From: CAWKDG01 sp963848355
Lineage (GTDB): Bacteria > Actinomycetota > Acidimicrobiia > Acidimicrobiales > UBA8190
Assembly: GCA_963848355.1 (NCBI GenBank)
Contig: CAWKDG010000012.1
Location: 744,001 to 808,000 of the forward strand
Direction: 5' to 3'
DNA length: 64,000 bases
Below are positions 59,645 through 64,000 of the stretch, in pieces; positions within the stretch are counted from its first letter, which is position 1, and every line of letters starts with the position of its first letter. The position numbers and the translations under genes are program-made. The notes under the pieces are model-generated. The model searched no databases and was not told where the DNA came from. It was given only the letters and a program-made list of their open reading frames with translations.

Positions 59645-60114
59645 GGCCGTAGGGCCCGCCTCTCAGCCAGGTAGTCGTTGTAGACCCGCTCGTAGTCGTC
59701 GGCGTCGTAGTAGTCCGACGCCAGCACGATGGCCACCGAGCCCGAGGAGAAGTTGTCCATGTCCCGCCAGATGCCTCCCGGTATGTACAGGCCGTAGTAC
59801 GAGCGCGACAAGGAGAACCGGGCCCGCTTGAGACCGTCGTCGACCACCACATCGAAGCTCCCCGAGGCGGCGATGATGACCTGCTCGAGAATCTTGTTGG
59901 CGTGTCCGGCCCGGGACTCACCGCCGGGTACGTCGTAGAGGTAGAAGATCCGTTTGATCTCGAAGGGGATGTGCCTTGCCGACTCGACGAAGGTGAGGTT
60001 CCCTCTCGGGTCCTGGACCTTGGGGAAGTCCATCAGACGGCAGTCGTTGACGGTCACCGGCGGGGGCGCCGTCTCCGTCGGCCGGATCCTGGGTGTCTTG
60101 AGTGTCTGCGGCAT
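59641..60114 (-). CDS. WxcM/FdtA-like dTDP-4-oxo-6-deoxyglucose 3,4-ketoisomerase
   Basis: The 157-residue cupin has DPRGNLTFVESARHIPFEIK, FYLYDVPGGESRAGHANK, the glycine turn VVVDDGLKRARFSL and a C-terminal ASDYYDADDYERVYNDY, which together define FdtA/QdtA. The usual active-site HAH is HAN here, so the second His is replaced; activity or product specificity could differ. It heads the leftward set FdtA-FdtB-GT-GNAT-GNAT. Confidence 0.85.
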   Translation of the reverse strand: MPQTLKTPRIRPTETAPPPVTVNDCRLMDFPKVQDPRGNLTFVESARHIPFEIKRIFYLYDVPGGESRAGHANKILEQVIIAASGSFDVVVDDGLKRARFSLSRSYYGLYIPGGIWRDMDNFSSGSVAIVLASDYYDADDYERVYNDYLAERRALRP

Positions 60115-60195
60115 TGAGGGCCACCTCCAGCCTGCACCATCGACCGTTTCCGAGGGGCGCTGAAGCCCTTGGTGCCTGCGCCGGCCGGATCGGGC

Positions 60196-62161
60196 TCAGC
60201 GCAGAGCGGTCTCACGAAGAGCGGCCACTTTGCCGAGACGGACGTGACGGACCGTGGCCTCCGCCCGTTCGGAGATCGGTCGGGCCCCATCGGCCGCCGT
60301 CCGGGCCAGAAGGCCCATCACCATCGTCGCCGCCTCGGCCGCGGGCCCGGGCGCACTGGCCGAGACGAGCTCGGCCCCGTCGCGGCCGGCGGCCGTCATC
60401 ACGGCGACCGCCTCCTCCACCTCGGCCGCCGGCGTCCCCGCCGGAAGACCGTACGTGGCCAGGAGGGAAGCGGCCTGGCCGACCGTCCCCCGACGGACCA
60501 GGGCATGCACGAGCGCCGACACCCGGTACGGCCCGACGGAGACCCCCACGGCCTGCTCGGCCGACCACGTCGCCGGGTCGAGGGGCGATGTCCCGCTCCA
60601 TTGGGGCCACTTCGTCGCCACCAGCCAGCGCGTACTGCATGGCCTGGTCGTCCGACACGAGGCGGCCGACGGCGAGGACGGCGTCCACCGCGGTGGGGTG
60701 GACCGCCCGCAACAGCGCGCCATGCAGTCGTCGGGTCGGAGGTTGGCCACCGACGCCGGCCGAGAAGGGCGGCGCCGGGATGGCGGGCTCCTCCGCGGTC
60801 GTGACCACCGACGCGTCGAGCGAGCCGACGACGACCCGCTTCCCGGCCGCGCCGGCGAGACGCTCGGCCGTCTCGAGCATCTCCCGCGTCCCCACCTTGC
60901 CGAAGCCGGTGGTCACGGCCCGGCTGAGAGCGCCCATGCCCCCGAGGGCCGCCACCAGCTCCCGCCCGATGGCGGCGACCGGGGCGAACCCGTCGATGAC
61001 GAGATCGTTCGGGCCCCGAGACGTCGCCGCCGCGAGCGACGGGCGGAAGGCGGGGCCGAGCGTCCATCCCGAGGCGACCACCACGGCGGTGGGGTGTGCG
61101 GCTGCGGCGATGGCCAGGTCGTAACACTCGGCCAGACCACGGTCGGGAGCGGACACCAACCTGACCGACCCACCGTCGGCTCCGAGGCACCCCGAGAGGT
61201 GGGAGTCGAAGGTGGCATCGACCACGATGATCTCGTCGTCCGCCACGGCCCGGCGGCTCAGTGAATCCACAGTGGCCCGCACCCCGGCCACGGTCCCCGA
61301 GCCCACGACGACGAAACTGAGGGGGGAACCGAGAGGGCCGGGGTCGGTCCCCTGCGTGGTCGGAGCGGCGTCGTCGCGCCGACGCCGCTCCGAGCCGTCC
61401 ACACCGTCCGAGCCGTCGACACGGTTCGAGCCGTCGACACAGACGGCCTCCTCGACGAAGGGGTCATAGGGGTTCGCGATCCCGAAGGTGGCCATGAGGA
61501 GGAGTTCGTCGTACATCTCGGGATGGGTGAGGACCGACGCCAACGAGTCGGCCGACTGGTGCGTGGTGGCCCCGGCACCGTGGTGGGCGCGTACGTGCTC
61601 CACGTGGACCTCGTCGACGATGCCCACCCGACCGCCGTTGGCCCTCACGATGGCGGCCCATGCGTAGTCGGAGCCGACCCCAGAGCTCCCCAGGCGCAGC
61701 GTCGGCGCGCACCATTCGAGTGCGCGGGCCGAAAACACGGCCAGTCCGTTCTCAATGAAGTTCGTCACCCGGAACGAAGACCCCGGTCTCTCGGCCGTGA
61801 TCGGATGGCACCAGTTCGAGTCACGACCGAACGACGGCTGGGCCAGGTCCAGGCGGTGGCGGTCCATCACGTCGAAAACCGTCGACCAGACCCCGGCAGA
61901 GGCCGACAGGTCGTCGTCGGGAATGGCCACGAAGTCGAAACCGGACACCCACTCCCAGTTGTCGTCGAGCCAGTCGGCCACACGTGGCAACTTCGGTCCC
62001 GTCCGGGCGCTGTAGTGGTCCGCCCGGTCGGCGAAACGTCCCGGCGTGCCTCCGTAGTAGGAGACGGCGAGATCGAAGCACTTCTGCGCCGAGGGCGTGA
62101 GCCAGCTCTCGTGGACCGAGTTGTCCCCCGCACGCACGAGGACGAGACACCGGGAGGTCAC
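60196..62161 (-). CDS. Putative glycosyltransferase: DUF707-like N-terminus plus GT2-like domain, one apparent frameshift
   Basis: The N-terminal 240 residues resemble DUF707 proteins (CLVLVRAGDNSVHESWL, WLDDNWEWVSGFDFVAIPDDD, SNWCHPITA). After a repeat linker comes a GT2-like domain of reduced type (LSFVVVGSGTVAGVRATVDSL, VVDATFDS, VVASGWTLG). The last 130 residues are in another frame; the change is near 60590, where DIAP should join LDPATWSAEQAVG. The gene ends ALRETALR. No classic DxD is clear in the second domain. It is 81 bp upstream of the ketoisomerase start region on the same strand and opposite to nothing. Confidence 0.72.
61390..61443. repeat. Three 18-bp tandem repeats in a glycosyltransferase linker
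   Basis: Three imperfect units around CCGAGCCGTCGACACGGT encode repeated VDGS(D/N) between the two domains of the glycosyltransferase. In-frame copy number change would alter linker length. Confidence 0.75.
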
Positions 62162-62362
62162 AACGTCATGTCGGCTTGATCGTCACCCCCCTTGAGGTGC
62201 CGACACCAGCTCCGGCGCGTCCCGACCGGAGGGCGCCACGACCGCGGTGACGGGCGGGCGGATCGTCTCCACGTCATCTGTCTCGCCGCGTCCGGGGAGG
62301 GAACCGGAAGGCGATCACCGCACCCGACGACGGCCACAGGGGCGCCGATCTCCTGTGCACCG

Positions 62363-63412
62363 CTATCCAGACCGGCCTCCGGCCCCCGTCGTAGCCACCC
62401 GTCGCGCCGCGTCGGGCACGGACACGGCCTGGAACTCCGTCGGCAAGGTCAGAACCGCCTTCGGTCCGTACCGGATCATTCTCCGTGCCTGACCGACGGT
62501 GACCACGACGAACGACGCCGCGATCGCTGCCGACACCGCCTTCCACCCGGGGCCGGCCGTCTCCAAGTGCATGAGCAGCAGCACGACGATCCCCCGACCG
62601 AGGATGGCCGACGCCGATATCAGGTTCTCGTCCCGTCGATGCCCGCCGCTCGTGGCCAACGCCCTCAGGACGACGAGGGCAGGGGCGAGAAGAGCCATGT
62701 ACAACAACGCCCAGACGATCGACCGCCCGTTGACGGCGATGATCACGCCCGTGCCCATCGTCATGAAGACGGCACTGAACACGACCGTCGGTCGCCGGCC
62801 ATGGCGCACCAGGAACGTGCGCTTTCCGAAGAGGGCGTCACCTCTCACGTCGCGGAAGTCCTTGAGGACGATCCGACCGATGAAACCGAGGTAGAGCCCG
62901 GCCAGGAGCCCGCCCTGACGCCACCCCATCGAAGGCCGGACGCTGAACGTGGCGAGCAGAAAGGGCACGGCGACGTAGCACGCCGGCAGGACGAGCGAGG
63001 CGACCACACCCCGATCGGCGATCCGGACGGGACCGAGCGAATACCCGGCGCTCACCAGCAGCCCGCTCCCCACGACGATCACGGCCGGCCACGTGAGCAT
63101 GGCCGCTCCGGCCAACGCCAGGCATCCGCTGGCCATGGCCACGACGCCCAACTCCCGTCGCGACCCGGTCCCGACCACGAGAGGCCTTCTGGCATCGCCG
63201 GCCAGATTGACACGGTCGATCGCTTCGTCGGCGATGTCGTTGAGAGTCACGGAGAAGACGAGGAACGACACCACCACCACGAGGACGCGGGCGAGCAGGA
63301 CGGGGTCGTTGCCGTGTCCCGACTGGGCCAGGGCGACCAGGGAGAACATTCCCAGAATGAGGAGGACGGCCGGACGGACGACGACGATGAGAAGACGGAT
63401 GCGACGGATCAT
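62363..63412 (-). CDS. UbiA-family prenyltransferase
   Basis: The 349-residue integral membrane protein has about eight helices and both Asp-rich motifs of the UbiA family: NDIADEAID (NDxxDxxxD) near residue 58, and KDFRDVRGD near 185. It transfers a prenyl chain to an aromatic or sugar-phosphate acceptor; the decaprenyl-phosphoribose synthases of actinobacteria are one possible type. The ATG at 63412 overlaps the stop of the small membrane-protein gene. The ~200 bp between its end and the next gene (62162-62362) hold no feature I can support. Confidence 0.85.
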   Translation of the reverse strand: MIRRIRLLIVVVRPAVLLILGMFSLVALAQSGHGNDPVLLARVLVVVVSFLVFSVTLNDIADEAIDRVNLAGDARRPLVVGTGSRRELGVVAMASGCLALAGAAMLTWPAVIVVGSGLLVSAGYSLGPVRIADRGVVASLVLPACYVAVPFLLATFSVRPSMGWRQGGLLAGLYLGFIGRIVLKDFRDVRGDALFGKRTFLVRHGRRPTVVFSAVFMTMGTGVIIAVNGRSIVWALLYMALLAPALVVLRALATSGGHRRDENLISASAILGRGIVVLLLMHLETAGPGWKAVSAAIAASFVVVTVGQARRMIRYGPKAVLTLPTEFQAVSVPDAARRVATTGAGGRSG

Positions 63413-63537
63413 TTGTTGCTCCCCCATTGCCCCATGCCCACGACCACGAGAACGAACGCGCCCAAGAGGGCCAGGCCGAGGATGCCGATCACGACGGCGA
63501 GCACGATCCCGGCGTAATGCCAGCCCGAACGGTTCAT
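63409..63537 (-). CDS. 42-residue single-helix membrane protein
   Basis: A short gene with ATG at 63537 and TGA at 63409: MNRSGWHYAGIVLAVV and a hydrophobic stretch to about residue 35, then GMGQWGSNK. Its start overlaps the stop of the guanylate-kinase-like gene and its stop overlaps the UbiA start (both ATGA), so the three are translationally coupled. That tight fit supports a real gene. It may help the UbiA enzyme in the membrane; that is inference. Confidence 0.65.
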   Translation of the reverse strand: MNRSGWHYAGIVLAVVIGILGLALLGAFVLVVVGMGQWGSNK

Positions 63538-64000
63538 GACGCCACCAGGGCCGGCACCGAACCGGAACGTCCGGGGAAGTCGACCGCCATGGACTGCGTC
63601 ACGGTGTCCACCAACTGCTCGAGCGTGCCGTCGTTCATGAAGGTGCGACGGGCCACCCGCCGACCGGCCCTCGACTCGGCGATGTTGTCCCTGATCCGCC
63701 GGTCGAGCTCCGCCGGCGGACAGCCCCGTGCCCGCAGTCGCCGGGCGATCCGATCGGGCCGATCCTCGATCTGGTAGACGACCGTCCCGGGAACGAGGCG
63801 CGCCAGCGACCTGACGTAGGGCGCCCGCAGGATCACGGCGTCGGGGGGTCCGTCACCGTGGACCACCAACGCCGGCAGTCCGTACCGGTAGGCCAGCCCC
63901 GTGATGGTGCCGGTGCGGCAGAAGAAGCCGGTGCTCACGAGACCGTCGAACTCCTCCTCGGACACGAACCGATGCTCCAGGGAGCCGTCGAGCTCGTCCT
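63534..64000 (-). CDS. Guanylate-kinase-like protein (5' partial)
   Basis: The frame runs off the right window edge. The visible part fits the nucleoside-binding and lid regions of guanylate kinase-type proteins: HRFVSEEEFDGLVSTGFF, then YQIEDRPDRIARRLRARGC and the C-terminal MNDGTLEQLVDTV. The P-loop lies outside. The family also contains ribose-1,5-bisphosphate kinase PhnN, so the substrate is open. The gene is coupled to the small membrane protein and UbiA. Confidence 0.7.
   Translation of the reverse strand, partial: DELDGSLEHRFVSEEEFDGLVSTGFFCRTGTITGLAYRYGLPALVVHGDGPPDAVILRAPYVRSLARLVPGTVVYQIEDRPDRIARRLRARGCPPAELDRRIRDNIAESRAGRRVARRTFMNDGTLEQLVDTVTQSMAVDFPGRSGSVPALVAS

Noticed and set aside
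1..64000. tRNA or rRNA genes
   Set aside because: No conserved tRNA or rRNA segments were noticed in reading either strand, but I could not run a covariance search.

Overview
The window is GC-rich, gene-dense DNA with many GTG starts and GTGA/ATGA stop-start overlaps. It is dominated by a flagellar locus of monoderm type: no flgA, flgH or flgI, and no P- or L-ring genes. Together with the DoxX-Rieske fusion and the general gene style this suggests a motile actinobacterium, perhaps Acidimicrobiia. The class is an inference from gene content.

Layout. 1-4.5 kb: a partial secreted protein, a frame-damaged copper P-type ATPase and a DoxX-Rieske membrane protein. 4.5-11.6 kb: csrA facing fliW, then the leftward operon flbD-motA-motB-fliL-flgN-flgK-flgL-fliW, and flagellin copy 1. 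11.8-19 kb: rightward flhA-flhF-membrane protein, then fliD-fliS-fliT-like. 19-21.7 kb: three uncharacterised genes and an ankyrin protein. 21.8-26.5 kb: leftward fliM-N-O-P-Q-R-flhB. 26.6-37.1 kb: leftward flgB-flgC-fliE-F-G-H-I-J-peptidoglycan hydrolase-fliK-flgD-flgE. 37.5-42.8 kb: flagellin copy 2, a triple glycosyltransferase and UDP-galactopyranose mutase. 43-48 kb: a rearranged zone with a STAS protein, a second flhF copy, an flbD paralog, a methyltransferase and a chimeric third flhF-like gene. 48.9-62.2 kb: an O-acyltransferase, four glycosyltransferases, two GNAT-like proteins and an FdtA/FdtB aminosugar pair. 62.3-64 kb: a UbiA prenyltransferase, a 42-residue membrane protein and a partial guanylate-kinase-like protein.

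Regulation. Six flagellar transcription units (fliC1, fliC2, flhA, fliD, fliM, flgB) share an upstream motif T[CA]AAG-N15-G[CT]CGA, close to the FliA/sigma-28 consensus. No fliA, flgM, flhG, flgF, flgG or che gene is visible here. Both flagellin leaders carry a small hairpin that shows GGA in its loop, plus a GGAGGA Shine-Dalgarno. This fits CsrA control relieved by FliW, and both of those genes are in the window.

Most unusual features. (i) An flhF-like gene that has lost its GTPase P-loop is present as two copies encoding the same protein, and its C-terminal half occurs a third time fused to a new membrane-anchor N-terminus. (ii) The flagellin gene is duplicated with its promoter, leader and terminator. 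(iii) A glycosylation island sits directly beside flagellin copy 2. At least eight apparent single-base frameshifts (copper ATPase, flgK, fliM, glf, two glycosyltransferases), some in C homopolymers, look more like sequencing or assembly errors than real pseudogenes.
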